64,000 bases of DNA, taken from assembly GCF_003987185.1 (NCBI RefSeq), contig NZ_PIPS01000004.1, positions 237,594-301,593 on the forward strand, read 5' to 3'. Numbering within the stretch: the stretch's first letter is position 1; every line of letters starts with the position of its first letter. The stretch comes from Idiomarina aquatica (lineage in GTDB: Bacteria > Pseudomonadota > Gammaproteobacteria > Enterobacterales > Alteromonadaceae). This document shows positions 26,088-35,329 of the stretch, piece by piece. The position numbers and the translations under genes are program-made. The notes under the pieces are model-generated. The model searched no databases and was not told the origin of the DNA. It saw nothing but the letters and a program-made list of their open reading frames with translations.

Positions 26088-29000
26088 CAGCTGCCCTCCT
26101 TGACCAACGTAAGCCGAATGGGCTCATAAAGTTCATCCATAAAACGACGAAACATCGGTGAGTCTTTTAGTTGTTGGTAACTTTTCGCTACTCGAGAACA
26201 GTAATCGCTAGCGGTGATCAGCGCAGCGTCGTTATAGTTGCCTTCTTCGTAGAGTTTGCCTGCGGCCTGGTGAGCTTTATCTTCGTTATTATCGAAGCTT
26301 TCACGAGCATTCAGCCAGCAAAATGCCAACTGCCAATGCATGGGATGTGGCTCGCTGATGGCATCACTCATCAACGTGAGTAACTGTTGTAACTGCTGCT
26401 CGGCCTGAGCCCTGTCCAGCGCCCCGACGGTCATCTGGCAGCCTCCTTTAGAGATCAACAATAAACGGGTAGGTTGCTGCATGTTTAGTAATAGGTAGCC
26501 GGGGTAATAAGTAACCGCATGCTTCCAACCATTCGGGGTTACTCCTTTACCATTATTCGAAACAATACTGCTGCTCGACGTTGCCACCCAAACACGATCG
26601 CCCTGGCCATTATGATGTACACCATTCACGGTATCATCGATGGTCAGGCCTGCCGCCTGGTACCGAACTTCAATCGGTTGCTCATTAACGTGCGGGTAGT
26701 CGGCGACCACCTGTTGATAAACGGTCAGGATATCCGTCGCCTGCGTCAACAAATCAGCGGCATTAAGATGGGCAACAGCAGCGACACCCAGTTGTCCTTC
26801 GCGTTGCATTTTGTGTATTTCATTATTCAGTGCCGCCTCGACACCCGCTTCATCAACGATCAATGCCGATTTACCGGCCTCCAACAACCGTGACGTTAAC
26901 GCCCAGTTGGCCAAACCGTCGAGATTAAAGGCTTCGCTGTCCAGCAGGCTTTCTTGCTGGATATGAAAATACGTATCAAGCATCCAGTTAAAGTAGAGCT
27001 GCGGCGGCTCTTTGATAAAACGCCCGATATCCGTCAGTGATAACTCTCGTTCGGTGCGCTCACGCAGCCTTAGTTGCCCGGTTGTGGCGACTTGGCCCCG
27101 GTGTGCACTCACCCACTCGGAGGCATAGCTGAACAGCGACGCTTCTGAATCCGCATCCACTGCCGAGAAATAGGCGGGGTTAAACGCTTGTAGTTTGTGC
27201 ACGGTCGTTAGCTGTTCGATAGGGATGCGCCAGCCCTGCGCCAAATGATCGCGTAACTGCGCTACCAGCACCGAAGGCGTGCGTTCGCTGTTATCTTTTA
27301 CGCTGAACCCCACCCAACTGACATAAAAACTTTGCCGAGCGGATAACAAAGCTTCCAAAAACAGATAACGGTCGTCGTCTCTGCGGGAACGGTCTCCCGG
27401 ACGATAGCGATCAGTCATCAAGTCAAAGTCGACACGTGACGTCGAACGTGGGTATTCACTTTCGTTCATGCCCAGTACACAGACGTACTTAAAAGGAATC
27501 GCCCGCATCGGCATGAGGGTAGCGAAATTAACCGCACCGGCTAAAAACCGCTGATTTAGGTTTTGCTGATCGACCCGAGCCAACCACGCATCTTTAAAAA
27601 TCGTCAGCTCAATTTCGGTCGTATTTTCAGCTTCTGTGATGATGTCATTTAATTCGAACAGCTCCCGTTGTAGGCGGGCAAGCAACAATCGGTCAGCGTC
27701 TTCGTCAGCGGCAAAAAAGTGCTGAAGCAACCATTCGCTCTGTTCAACCCACTGCTGCACCGTTTGTTTCTGGGTGGCTCGCCGCCACCAGTCTTCCAGT
27801 GTGCGAATAACATCAGCCAAACGTCCTGCTAACTCAGCGGACAAACCCGCTACTTCGCTGTAGGGTTCGATCTGCATCCATGGATCAGCGCTAGCGGAAT
27901 CACCAAGGACATAACCACTGATCATGCGTTTCAATGCAAACCACCAGCTGTTGGTGTGCGCATCCGTTGGCATAAAGAATGGTGCCCGCTGCTCCGCACT
28001 CAAGCCCCAGCGAGCGCCGGCATCCTGCACCCACCGTTTTAGCAACGGCAGGTCACTGTCATCGATACCGAAGCGCTGTTGCACCGCAGGTACCGCCAAA
28101 AGATCAAACAAGTCTGTTTGCGAAAACCGCAGTTGATCGGCTTGCAGCAGCAACTCGAGCGCAATCATCAGTGGCCGTTGATGACGCTCTCCCTGATCAG
28201 CAATGGTGTACGGAATTGCGCGCGGGTCACGCTCGCCCTGTTGACGGTGATAACGGCCAAACACCGCGTCAATATAGGGTGCGTAGGTATTGACGTCGGG
28301 CAACATTACCATGATATCGCGCGGTTTTAGGTCGGGGTCGCGGGCAAATGCGTCCAGTAACTGATCGTGCAGCACTTCCAGTTCACGCTGCGGACTATGA
28401 CAGACATGAAACTGTATTGACCGATCCGAACGGGCCGGTCGTGGCCACTGTTGCTGAGTTTCATGCAACGGCCGCAAATTAAGAATATCGTCCTGTAACT
28501 GGCCCAATAGATGATGGCTATCATGAGCCTCAAACAGCTCCAGCTTGACGTTATTAAATTGTTCCTGTTTTTCCAGAGTTTCGTCATATAAATCCAGCAA
28601 CCGGATATAATCGCGACCCTGTTTACCCCAGGATGCCAGTAGCGGTTGGGCCAACTGATGTAACTCATCATCGTTAATATCATCTGCTAACGCATCTTTC
28701 TGCTTCAGTCGGCTGGCAGCCTTAACTGCCTCCCGCAGCGCCTCTTTGCCATCAACAATGTCTGCCCAGTGGAATTGAGAGGGGTTGTGTACACATAATA
28801 AAATCTGTGTGTAGCCTTTCAGCGCGTCCAGCACTTCTAACACTTGCTGCGGCAACGATGAGATACCAAAAACAATGATACGCGGTGGTAACGCGGGCGG
28901 GCGGGTTGGCAACGATTTTGCGGTCTCGACAAAACGCCGATGCAGTTCGGCTCGGTTATTCCAGTAATCTTCAATACCGATGTCGTTGCTCAGCGCTCGC

Positions 29001-29539
29001 CACAACTCAGGTTGCCACTGTTGCTCCGTCGGTACCTGTTGTTCATGATCTAAATAATCTTTACCAGAAACCCATTGATCCAGCCAGTCGGCTCGATACA
29101 CCGCATATTGGTCAAATAAATCAGCCAGTCGCTCACTTAACTGATACAGCTTTCGCCCGTCCTCATCGTTCTCTAGATAATGGGCTAACGGCGCAAAGCT
29201 GGCATGTTGCTCGACCAGCGACGGTAACAGACGCAGAATGCGCCAGGTCAGCCGGTCTTTATCAAACGGCGAGGTTTTGGGAATGTCATCACCCAGTACT
29301 GCGCGATACGCTTGCCATTGAAACCGCGCGGGCAGGGTAACGTCGACCATTGCGGCGATGCCACTGGCATTGGCCAAATTAATTTTCAGCCACTGGGCAA
29401 TACCGTTGCTTTGCACCAACACCGTTTCTTGTTCGAGTGGCGCCAACGGGTAGTTCTGAGTGAACTTCACGGCAACTTCGGTCAGATCCTCCAACCGGTG
29501 ACCATGTGCCACGATAAAACCAGGGGTCAAATTATTCAC
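26087..29539 (-). CDS. recC: Exodeoxyribonuclease V gamma chain RecC
   Basis: RecC subunit, 1,150 residues, a catalytically dead helicase-fold protein that holds RecB and RecD and recognises Chi. Family signs are LVQSNGIAQWLKI near the N-terminus, HVCHSPQRELEVLHDQLL, DIMVMLPDVNTYAPYI, and the late PFKYVCVLGMNESEYPR and DDRYLFLEALLSARQ segments. Two GTG starts are close together: the one at 29548 overlaps the AAGGAG ribosome site, while the one at 29539 has it at eight bases and is preferred. It is the first gene of the recC-recB-recD-PLD/helicase operon. Confidence 0.94.
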   Translation of the reverse strand: MNNLTPGFIVAHGHRLEDLTEVAVKFTQNYPLAPLEQETVLVQSNGIAQWLKINLANASGIAAMVDVTLPARFQWQAYRAVLGDDIPKTSPFDKDRLTWRILRLLPSLVEQHASFAPLAHYLENDEDGRKLYQLSERLADLFDQYAVYRADWLDQWVSGKDYLDHEQQVPTEQQWQPELWRALSNDIGIEDYWNNRAELHRRFVETAKSLPTRPPALPPRIIVFGISSLPQQVLEVLDALKGYTQILLCVHNPSQFHWADIVDGKEALREAVKAASRLKQKDALADDINDDELHQLAQPLLASWGKQGRDYIRLLDLYDETLEKQEQFNNVKLELFEAHDSHHLLGQLQDDILNLRPLHETQQQWPRPARSDRSIQFHVCHSPQRELEVLHDQLLDAFARDPDLKPRDIMVMLPDVNTYAPYIDAVFGRYHRQQGERDPRAIPYTIADQGERHQRPLMIALELLLQADQLRFSQTDLFDLLAVPAVQQRFGIDDSDLPLLKRWVQDAGARWGLSAEQRAPFFMPTDAHTNSWWFALKRMISGYVLGDSASADPWMQIEPYSEVAGLSAELAGRLADVIRTLEDWWRRATQKQTVQQWVEQSEWLLQHFFAADEDADRLLLARLQRELFELNDIITEAENTTEIELTIFKDAWLARVDQQNLNQRFLAGAVNFATLMPMRAIPFKYVCVLGMNESEYPRSTSRVDFDLMTDRYRPGDRSRRDDDRYLFLEALLSARQSFYVSWVGFSVKDNSERTPSVLVAQLRDHLAQGWRIPIEQLTTVHKLQAFNPAYFSAVDADSEASLFSYASEWVSAHRGQVATTGQLRLRERTERELSLTDIGRFIKEPPQLYFNWMLDTYFHIQQESLLDSEAFNLDGLANWALTSRLLEAGKSALIVDEAGVEAALNNEIHKMQREGQLGVAAVAHLNAADLLTQATDILTVYQQVVADYPHVNEQPIEVRYQAAGLTIDDTVNGVHHNGQGDRVWVATSSSSIVSNNGKGVTPNGWKHAVTYYPGYLLLNMQQPTRLLLISKGGCQMTVGALDRAQAEQQLQQLLTLMSDAISEPHPMHWQLAFCWLNARESFDNNEDKAHQAAGKLYEEGNYNDAALITASDYCSRVAKSYQQLKDSPMFRRFMDELYEPIRLTLVKEGS

Positions 29540-29610
29540 GCCGTCCACTCCTTGTTACCTCAACCTAACATCCATGTTACCTGAGTTTGCGACATTTTAT
29601 GCCGCATTGG

Positions 29611-30504
29611 CTAGCGCGCCAACAATTTATCTTTTACTTTTCGGTTCGCCTCCCGCAATTTTGAGAACGGCGAGCGTTTATGGTAGCGACCTTTTTCAAC
29701 ATGACGGATGATGCCAACACCTTCAACCTCGATAGGCTGGCCGTGAGTCCCCAACAACCAACGAAAGGTTCGATCTTCATACGTTTTTACCCAGCGTTCT
29801 TTAGGTTGTTGGTAACACCGTATTTGATCGCAATAGCCATATTTTCGAGCTACGTCACCACGAACAATCTGCACAGGGCCTGTCGCTTTTTCAAACTGGT
29901 GGGATTTTACACAATCGCGCTCCATACAGTCGGAGGCGCTAAAACGTTCGGCACACAAGAGTTCATCGTTTTTATCCAATAGCGACGTTCGTAGCACGGT
30001 TTCCGGAAAGACCAGGATATTGTCCTGGCCAGTTAGCTCCTCAACCAGGGACGGAAACGTATCTTTGCCAAACAACAAGTCACAATCAGTAAACCAAATC
30101 CAGTCTGCAACTGTTGATTTAGCCGCCTTATTGCGACCAATCGCGCGACGCATTAGGTCCGGAGCATCTAAAGGGATAAAGTTCCAATCAATGTTTTTTA
30201 GTCGGTTTTTTTCCGTACTTCTGAGTAACTTCGTCGTTTTTGCATCTTCGGGAGCATAGAACACCGTATAAATGACCCGTACATCCGCAGGTTCATTTTC
30301 AATCAACGACTGTATTTGGTACTGCAGGAGATGAGCGTAGTTCCAGCAGTGGCTTACGATTTCGATGGTCTCTGGCGTTCCTGCTGGTTGCTCCAGATTT
30401 ACCTCACGGGGAGCGTCAAACAGCCAGTTGGCGGGCATTAAGCCTGAGGCAGCGAAACGCATTAAGAACTCTTGAACCGCAAGTGTTTTTCGTTGAAGTA
30501 CCAT
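29611..30504 (-). CDS. GT-A-type glycosyltransferase-like protein
   Basis: Protein of 297 residues without signal peptide. IEIVSHCWNYAHLLQYQIQSL resembles the N-terminal strand-helix of family 2-like glycosyltransferases, and DWIWFTDCDLLFG supplies a DxD metal-binding motif. A Cys-rich middle part (ERFSASDCMERDCVKSH) and a basic C-terminus (RKVKDKLLAR) are distinctive. The acceptor is unknown; cell-surface polysaccharide is the usual setting. The ATG has AGAGG at seven bases. It is divergent from a second glycosyltransferase-like gene, with about 105 bases between them. Confidence 0.72.
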   Translation of the reverse strand: MVLQRKTLAVQEFLMRFAASGLMPANWLFDAPREVNLEQPAGTPETIEIVSHCWNYAHLLQYQIQSLIENEPADVRVIYTVFYAPEDAKTTKLLRSTEKNRLKNIDWNFIPLDAPDLMRRAIGRNKAAKSTVADWIWFTDCDLLFGKDTFPSLVEELTGQDNILVFPETVLRTSLLDKNDELLCAERFSASDCMERDCVKSHQFEKATGPVQIVRGDVARKYGYCDQIRCYQQPKERWVKTYEDRTFRWLLGTHGQPIEVEGVGIIRHVEKGRYHKRSPFSKLREANRKVKDKLLAR

Positions 30505-30609
30505 CGACCAACCTCTAATTCTGAAACTTCAGTCTGTGTTAGGCTACGAGCATAACGTATTCAACCCATCAAATGAACGCTTGTAAATTAACCAACGGGA
30601 ACAACGAAC

Positions 30610-31476
30610 GTGTCATTACTGCAATATTTACGCTACCGCGGGCTGAGAAAACTGAAGTCTTTAGAGGCGAAACCGTTGAAAAAACGTGCCCAGGAGGTTG
30701 TTGCCCGACAATGGCTACAAGGTCAGAACCCTTTGCACGAGAATCCGTTAACTACCCCGGTGATGGTTAACCTGACCTCATTCCCAAAACGCTACAAACA
30801 TCTGCACCTTACATTGAAGTCACTGCTGTTGCAGGATATCGCCCCGTTTCAGCTTAATTTGTGGTTGTTCCGGGACGACATTGATGCACTACCAGATAAT
30901 GTCAAAGCGTTAACACCGTACGGACTCTCTATTTATCCGGTCGATGAGGATATTCGTTCGTACAAGAAGCTCATACCGGCACTGCAACAATTCCCCGACG
31001 CTTACCATGTTACCGCCGATGATGATATTTACTATCGACCTGACTGGCTGTGCCAACTCTTATTGTCGGCTACCACAGACCGTATTCTTTGTTGGCGCGC
31101 GCACCGCATCACGCGCTACAAAGATGGTCAGCCGAAAGCATACCGGCGTTGGGAGCCAAAGACCGAGCACCGTGGCCCGTCCAATGATTTATTCTTTACC
31201 AGTGGCGGCGGTGTTTTATTTCCACCGGGAGCTCTTGATGAGCGCGTTACCGACATTCAACTGGCTCAGCAGCTGGCTCCTTACGCCGATGATCTTTGGT
31301 GGTATATGATGGCGCGACTCAAAGCCACGCCGATTGAACGGGTGGGCAACAATCCTGCACTCGTCAACTGGCCGGACAGTCGCGAAGGTTCACTCTGGCA
31401 ATTTAATAAAAGTGAAACAGCCGGCAATGACGTTCAACTGCACAATCTTATCGATTATTTTTCATTTAAGGTGTAA
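30610..31476 (+). CDS. Glycosyltransferase-like protein
   Basis: Protein of 288 residues with a basic N-terminus and a GT-A-like domain. VMVNLTSFPKRYKHLHLTL begins the nucleotide-sugar fold, YHVTADDDIYY carries the acidic metal-binding cluster, and FTSGGGVLFPPGAL with DDLWWYMMARL follow. These are typical of small glycosyltransferases of unknown acceptor in surface-polysaccharide pathways. The start is GTG with a weak GGGA upstream; no better start is visible. It is divergent from the other glycosyltransferase, and the two may be coregulated. Confidence 0.72.
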   Translation: MSLLQYLRYRGLRKLKSLEAKPLKKRAQEVVARQWLQGQNPLHENPLTTPVMVNLTSFPKRYKHLHLTLKSLLLQDIAPFQLNLWLFRDDIDALPDNVKALTPYGLSIYPVDEDIRSYKKLIPALQQFPDAYHVTADDDIYYRPDWLCQLLLSATTDRILCWRAHRITRYKDGQPKAYRRWEPKTEHRGPSNDLFFTSGGGVLFPPGALDERVTDIQLAQQLAPYADDLWWYMMARLKATPIERVGNNPALVNWPDSREGSLWQFNKSETAGNDVQLHNLIDYFSFKV

Positions 31477-31505
31477 AAAAATTGTATCTCTATACGCGTA
31501 GCTTC

Positions 31506-31532
31506 TTGTATGGTTAAATATTAACCATACAA
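31506..31532. repeat. Perfect 27-bp palindrome upstream of the GGDEF gene
   Basis: Arms TTGTATGGTTAA and TTAACCATACAA match perfectly around a 3-base centre ATA. It lies 17 bases before the GTG start of the diguanylate cyclase gene and 29 bases after the preceding glycosyltransferase. No T-run follows on either strand, so it is more like an operator, or an RNA hairpin near the ribosome site, than a terminator. Confidence 0.8.
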
Positions 31533-31549
31533 AAAAATAAGTTACGCTC

Positions 31550-32656
31550 GTGTGCACACATAATAATCACAGATCATTTGATCAGTTGCTGTCACAACTT
31601 TCTACTCGCTTAATTAATAGTGAGTCGGCTGAGACACAAGACTGCATCGCTGAGGCCATTGCGGCATTCGGCAGTTATGTTGATGCCGATCGCTGTTATG
31701 TTTTCGAGTTTTCAGACACTATGACCAGCATGAGCAATACCCATGAATGGGTTCGTGATGGCTTGTCTGCGCATATCGATGATCTGCAAGGAATTACCGA
31801 AGAGGAACTGCCGTATTTCTTCAATTTAATGAAGAACACGTTTCGCTTTATCGTCCACGATGTCCGTACACTCCCCGAAGCAGCCCGCAATGAAAAGCTT
31901 GAGTTTGAGCGTGAAGATATCTGCTCGGTAGTTTGTATTGGCTTAGTGGCGAACCAAAAATTACTGGGTTTTGTCGGCTGCGACATGGTTCATAAACGCT
32001 ATCACTGGACCGACGACGATGTTCGCCACCTCAGCCTTGTCGCCGACATGATCGCAAATTCGCTTGAACGACAACGCACCTATCAGCAGTTGATTGACAC
32101 GCAGCGCCAATTAAAAGAAGCCAACAGTAAACTACAGGCTCTTGCCACACGGGATGGCCTAACCGGGATTCCCAACCGTCGGGCGCTCGACGAAAAACTG
32201 CTCGAAGAAGTGCGGCGAGCCAAACGGCAGGGTACTGGCCTAGCCATTCTGCTGATCGATATTGATCACTTTAAAGCGTTCAATGACACTTATGGCCACC
32301 TGAAGGGGGACGAAGCGTTAAAGCAAGTTGCAACTTGCCTGGACGCCGTTATGCAACGTAGCACCGACTTTGTTGCCCGCTATGGCGGCGAGGAGTTTGC
32401 GGTACTGATTTCTACAGACTCAGCCTGGCAGGCACTGCGCAAAGCCAATGAATTACTGGATGCGATTGAGCAACTGTCCATCGAACATAAAAACTCACCA
32501 ACAGAACCCTACTTGACCGTCAGCATTGGCGGCTACTTTGAATTACCTCAACCCGATGCTGAAGTCGCCAGCACCATATCCAGGCTTATCGATAATGCGG
32601 ATCAAGGCCTTTATCAGGCGAAAGCCGACGGTCGTAATTGCATTCGTTTTCGCTAG
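31550..32656 (+). CDS. GAF-GGDEF diguanylate cyclase
   Basis: Cytosolic signalling protein of 368 residues. A GAF sensor domain (about 12-175) is joined by a helical linker (176-200) to a GGDEF domain. The active-site motif is GGEEF at 279-283 and the inhibitory I-site RSTD lies at 270-273, exactly five residues upstream, so cyclic-di-GMP synthesis with product feedback is expected. The start is GTG inside the self-complementary GTGTGCACAC, without a clear ribosome site; a later in-frame TTG near 31583 is a possible alternative. Its 3' end overlaps the convergent membrane-protein gene by 4 bases. The ligand of the GAF domain is unknown. Confidence 0.9.
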   Translation: MCTHNNHRSFDQLLSQLSTRLINSESAETQDCIAEAIAAFGSYVDADRCYVFEFSDTMTSMSNTHEWVRDGLSAHIDDLQGITEEELPYFFNLMKNTFRFIVHDVRTLPEAARNEKLEFEREDICSVVCIGLVANQKLLGFVGCDMVHKRYHWTDDDVRHLSLVADMIANSLERQRTYQQLIDTQRQLKEANSKLQALATRDGLTGIPNRRALDEKLLEEVRRAKRQGTGLAILLIDIDHFKAFNDTYGHLKGDEALKQVATCLDAVMQRSTDFVARYGGEEFAVLISTDSAWQALRKANELLDAIEQLSIEHKNSPTEPYLTVSIGGYFELPQPDAEVASTISRLIDNADQGLYQAKADGRNCIRFR

Positions 32657-33402
32657 GGCACGGTCTTTTTGACGCCAGATTGCACGGTATATTTCCGTGT
32701 CCAGACGTGAATGGCAATTCCGCCTAAGAGGCCCGGTGCAATCCAAAAAATAAGTTGCCACTGACCCAGCTCCGATAAGACATGACGGGCACCAAATGCG
32801 AAGAACGCCGTATAGACCGCGATGCCGGAACCACACATTGAACTTAGATGTTCAATTAACCAACGGTTAGCTGCAACTCTTTTTGAGTAGGCATAATGAA
32901 GTACCTGAATGGCACTGATGATGCCAAAAATAGAGAATACGTAACCTAAAATCTGGTTCACAGTACCATTGATGGCCTGTGCCAATAACACCAGGGATGC
33001 AATAAATAAGGCCACTGGCGCGATGATATGATGAGCCTGGCGGGCTAACGATCTATCACGCTTTGTTTTAAGCGCCAGCATCGCCTGATTAACGGCGGTG
33101 TAAGTCAGTAACGACAACACCAATAGTAGTGTCCAGAAACCGTATATATTTCGTGTTAACTGTGCTGGATTTGTACTTTCTGCGTACCATCCCGCCTTAA
33201 AATACTCAGGCGCAATCAGCACCATAACCGACATCAGGATTGCGGACGCCGCGACGGTATACATTGTTATTGTGTAGGCTTGGCCGAAGCGGCGATGATT
33301 TAATCCCCCTTTCCGGGTAGTGATCGGTATCCAAAACAACATCATTGCGATGACACCCGCCAAAATATGTAAGTACAGTAAACTGGTATGAATTGTCAGC
33401 AT
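32653..33402 (-). CDS. Multi-pass membrane protein, DUF2306-like
   Basis: Protein of 249 residues with about seven or eight hydrophobic segments and a loop that starts LHILAGVIAMMLFW with conserved His and Gly near the N-terminus, a pattern seen in DUF2306-like membrane proteins. Function is unknown. AAGGAGG lies six bases before the ATG, so expression should be efficient. It is divergent from the DesK/DesR-like two-component genes across 126 bases holding a perfect inverted repeat, and is the best candidate target of that system. Confidence 0.65.
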   Translation of the reverse strand: MLTIHTSLLYLHILAGVIAMMLFWIPITTRKGGLNHRRFGQAYTITMYTVAASAILMSVMVLIAPEYFKAGWYAESTNPAQLTRNIYGFWTLLLVLSLLTYTAVNQAMLALKTKRDRSLARQAHHIIAPVALFIASLVLLAQAINGTVNQILGYVFSIFGIISAIQVLHYAYSKRVAANRWLIEHLSSMCGSGIAVYTAFFAFGARHVLSELGQWQLIFWIAPGLLGGIAIHVWTRKYTVQSGVKKTVP

Positions 33403-33460
33403 AACATGCCTCCTTAATGAGCTCTCATCATGCTAAGCCTTTAGGAGCCCTTCGACAGGT

Positions 33461-33494
33461 GCCAAAAGTCACTTTATTGATCGTGACTTTTGGC
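33461..33494. promoter_or_regulatory. Perfect inverted repeat in a divergent promoter, likely operator
   Basis: Arms GCCAAAAGTCAC and GTGACTTTTGGC are exact 12-bp reverse complements around a 10-base spacer (TTTATTGATC). Half-sites are therefore two helical turns apart, centre to centre, which suits a dimeric or paired LuxR-type regulator. The site lies 58 bases from the membrane-protein start and 34 bases from the sensor-kinase start. Confidence 0.7.
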
Positions 33495-33528
33495 CTATTG
33501 CTGAGATATCAGATGGTGGCATACTGCA

Positions 33529-34695
33529 ATGATGAATATGTCGTTATTGCATAAACTGGTCGATAACAACTACAGCGTTGATCGTTGGGTTGCTCTGTTG
33601 ACGTGGGCGCTGTTAACTGCCGCTTGCCTGTACTTTTTGGCTCAGCGTCCGGGCTCTCCTTTCCTTAGTCTGCACTGGCTACTTACAGCATCATGCTTCG
33701 TGGTATTTTACCTGGGCTTTCACGTAGCAACCCGTGATGAACCGTTGCCGGGTGAACCAACAACGCGAATCGTGCTGGTGGCGATACAATTTGTTTTGGT
33801 TGTCGTTTTGTATTTTCTCGTCCCCTATAACTTTGTTGCCATTCTAATGGTGTTGTGGGCCGCGCAGTTGCCCTATTTTATGCCGCTGAATAAAGCGATT
33901 ACTGCGTCACCGGTGATTGCGTTACCGCACTTTTTGGTTTACCAGATTTACTGGCAGGATGATTTAGCCTGGCTATCCGCGTTGCTATTCTGGACCTTCA
34001 TTATCTTTTCAATGACGATGATGGGTACACAGTTGAAAGAAGCTCGTGCAAAAGAGAACGAACAACGTATAAACCGAGAACTAAGAGCGACTCAGGCGCT
34101 ATTGGCAGAAGCCACTAAACAAACCGAACGTACCCGAATTGCTCGCAATATTCACGACTTGCTGGGTCACCATTTAACCGCGCTCACGATTAACCTGCAG
34201 GTTGCCGAACACAAATCCTCAGGTGAAGCCCGAGCATTGATTGCGAAAAGCCGAAGTATCGCGCAATTACTATTAGCGGACGTCCGCGAGGCCGTCTCGA
34301 CGATACGCGAATCCGATTCGATGGATATCGCTGCGGCACTGGAAGCGCTGGATGTTGATATTGCAGGCAAAACCGTCACCATAAACTATCCAAGTCCGCT
34401 CAACATACAACACGTCGAAACAGCAGAAGCCATTCTCGCCTTGGTGCAAGAGTCACTCACCAACTTTATGCGCCATTCAACCGGCAACCACTACCAGGCT
34501 AACGTGACGCAAACGGATGACTGGATTAAGGTTAACATCTCTGATAACGGCAAAATGACCAAGCCAATCAATGAGGGCAACGGCATTCGCGGCTTGCGTG
34601 AAAGAGTCGCTCTTGCCGGAGGCGATATCGCATTCACTGAGTCGCCAACCTTTACTATCTCCGCACAATTCAGGCGTATGACAGACAATGATTAA
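33529..34695 (+). CDS. DesK-like membrane sensor histidine kinase
   Basis: Sensor kinase of 388 residues with four to five membrane helices (about residues 20-165) and a short coiled linker. The HisKA_3 phosphoacceptor segment is TRIARNIHDLLGHHLTALT (His209), and the C-terminal ATPase domain shows VQESLTNFMRHS and GNGIRGLRERV. This is the DesK/LiaS type, which often senses membrane state. It overlaps the response-regulator start by 8 bases. The kinase gene is divergent from a membrane-protein gene. The signal is unknown. Confidence 0.9.
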   Translation: MMNMSLLHKLVDNNYSVDRWVALLTWALLTAACLYFLAQRPGSPFLSLHWLLTASCFVVFYLGFHVATRDEPLPGEPTTRIVLVAIQFVLVVVLYFLVPYNFVAILMVLWAAQLPYFMPLNKAITASPVIALPHFLVYQIYWQDDLAWLSALLFWTFIIFSMTMMGTQLKEARAKENEQRINRELRATQALLAEATKQTERTRIARNIHDLLGHHLTALTINLQVAEHKSSGEARALIAKSRSIAQLLLADVREAVSTIRESDSMDIAAALEALDVDIAGKTVTINYPSPLNIQHVETAEAILALVQESLTNFMRHSTGNHYQANVTQTDDWIKVNISDNGKMTKPINEGNGIRGLRERVALAGGDIAFTESPTFTISAQFRRMTDND

Positions 34696-35329
34696 GGTAC
34701 TGCTGGTTGACGATCAAACCCTGGTAAGACAAGGGCTAAAAAGTTTGCTGGATTTAAGCGAGGAGGTCGTGGTTGTCGGCGAAGCGGAGAATGGACAGAC
34801 CGCTCTGGAGGCTGTTGAAACATGCCAGCCCGACGTTGTGTTGATGGACATTCGAATGCCGGAAATGGATGGCATTGCCGCCGTCACAGAACTTACCAGG
34901 CAACACCCTAAACGGCCGGCGTTGATGCTCACTACCTTTGACGACCACGCCTCAGTGATGGCAGCAATTCAGGCTGGTGCAAAGGGATATTTGCTGAAAG
35001 ACGTGTCGTTAGAAACCTTAGTGGAAGCGATCCAAACCTTGCATCGCGGCGAGTCCTGGATTCAGCCCATTGTAACCGAACGTATCATCAAAGGACTGCA
35101 GTCTGTCCGGCCTCATACGCCGGTTGCTGAATTAACCGAACCATTGACGGACAAAGAACTGGCCGTTCTCAGGCTGATAGCGGCAGGACTCAGCAACCAA
35201 GAAATTGCTGAGTCCCTGTTTAAATCCACCGGCACCGTAAAAAATCAAGTGTCGTCGCTCATGGCCAAGCTCGGCGTGCGTGATCGCACCCGAGCTGTGC
35301 TAAAGGCAATTGAGTTAGGCTTGCTGTGA
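34688..35329 (+). CDS. LuxR/NarL-family response regulator
   Basis: Response regulator of 213 residues. The receiver domain has the acidic pair Asp8-Asp9, the phosphoacceptor Asp54 in VVLMDIRMPEMDG, and a conserved Lys in YLLKDVS. The C-terminal LuxR-type helix-turn-helix is ELAVLRLIAAGLSNQEIAES. Overlap with the sensor kinase gene shows they are a pair. It probably binds the inverted repeat at 33461-33494 and controls the divergent membrane-protein gene and perhaps its own operon. Its 3' end overlaps the convergent DUF885 gene by 15 bases. Confidence 0.93.
   Translation: MIKVLLVDDQTLVRQGLKSLLDLSEEVVVVGEAENGQTALEAVETCQPDVVLMDIRMPEMDGIAAVTELTRQHPKRPALMLTTFDDHASVMAAIQAGAKGYLLKDVSLETLVEAIQTLHRGESWIQPIVTERIIKGLQSVRPHTPVAELTEPLTDKELAVLRLIAAGLSNQEIAESLFKSTGTVKNQVSSLMAKLGVRDRTRAVLKAIELGLL

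Noticed and set aside
31506..31532. Palindrome read as a terminator of the upstream glycosyltransferase
   Set aside because: The stem is A+T-rich and is followed by A residues on the plus strand, not T, so intrinsic termination is unlikely.
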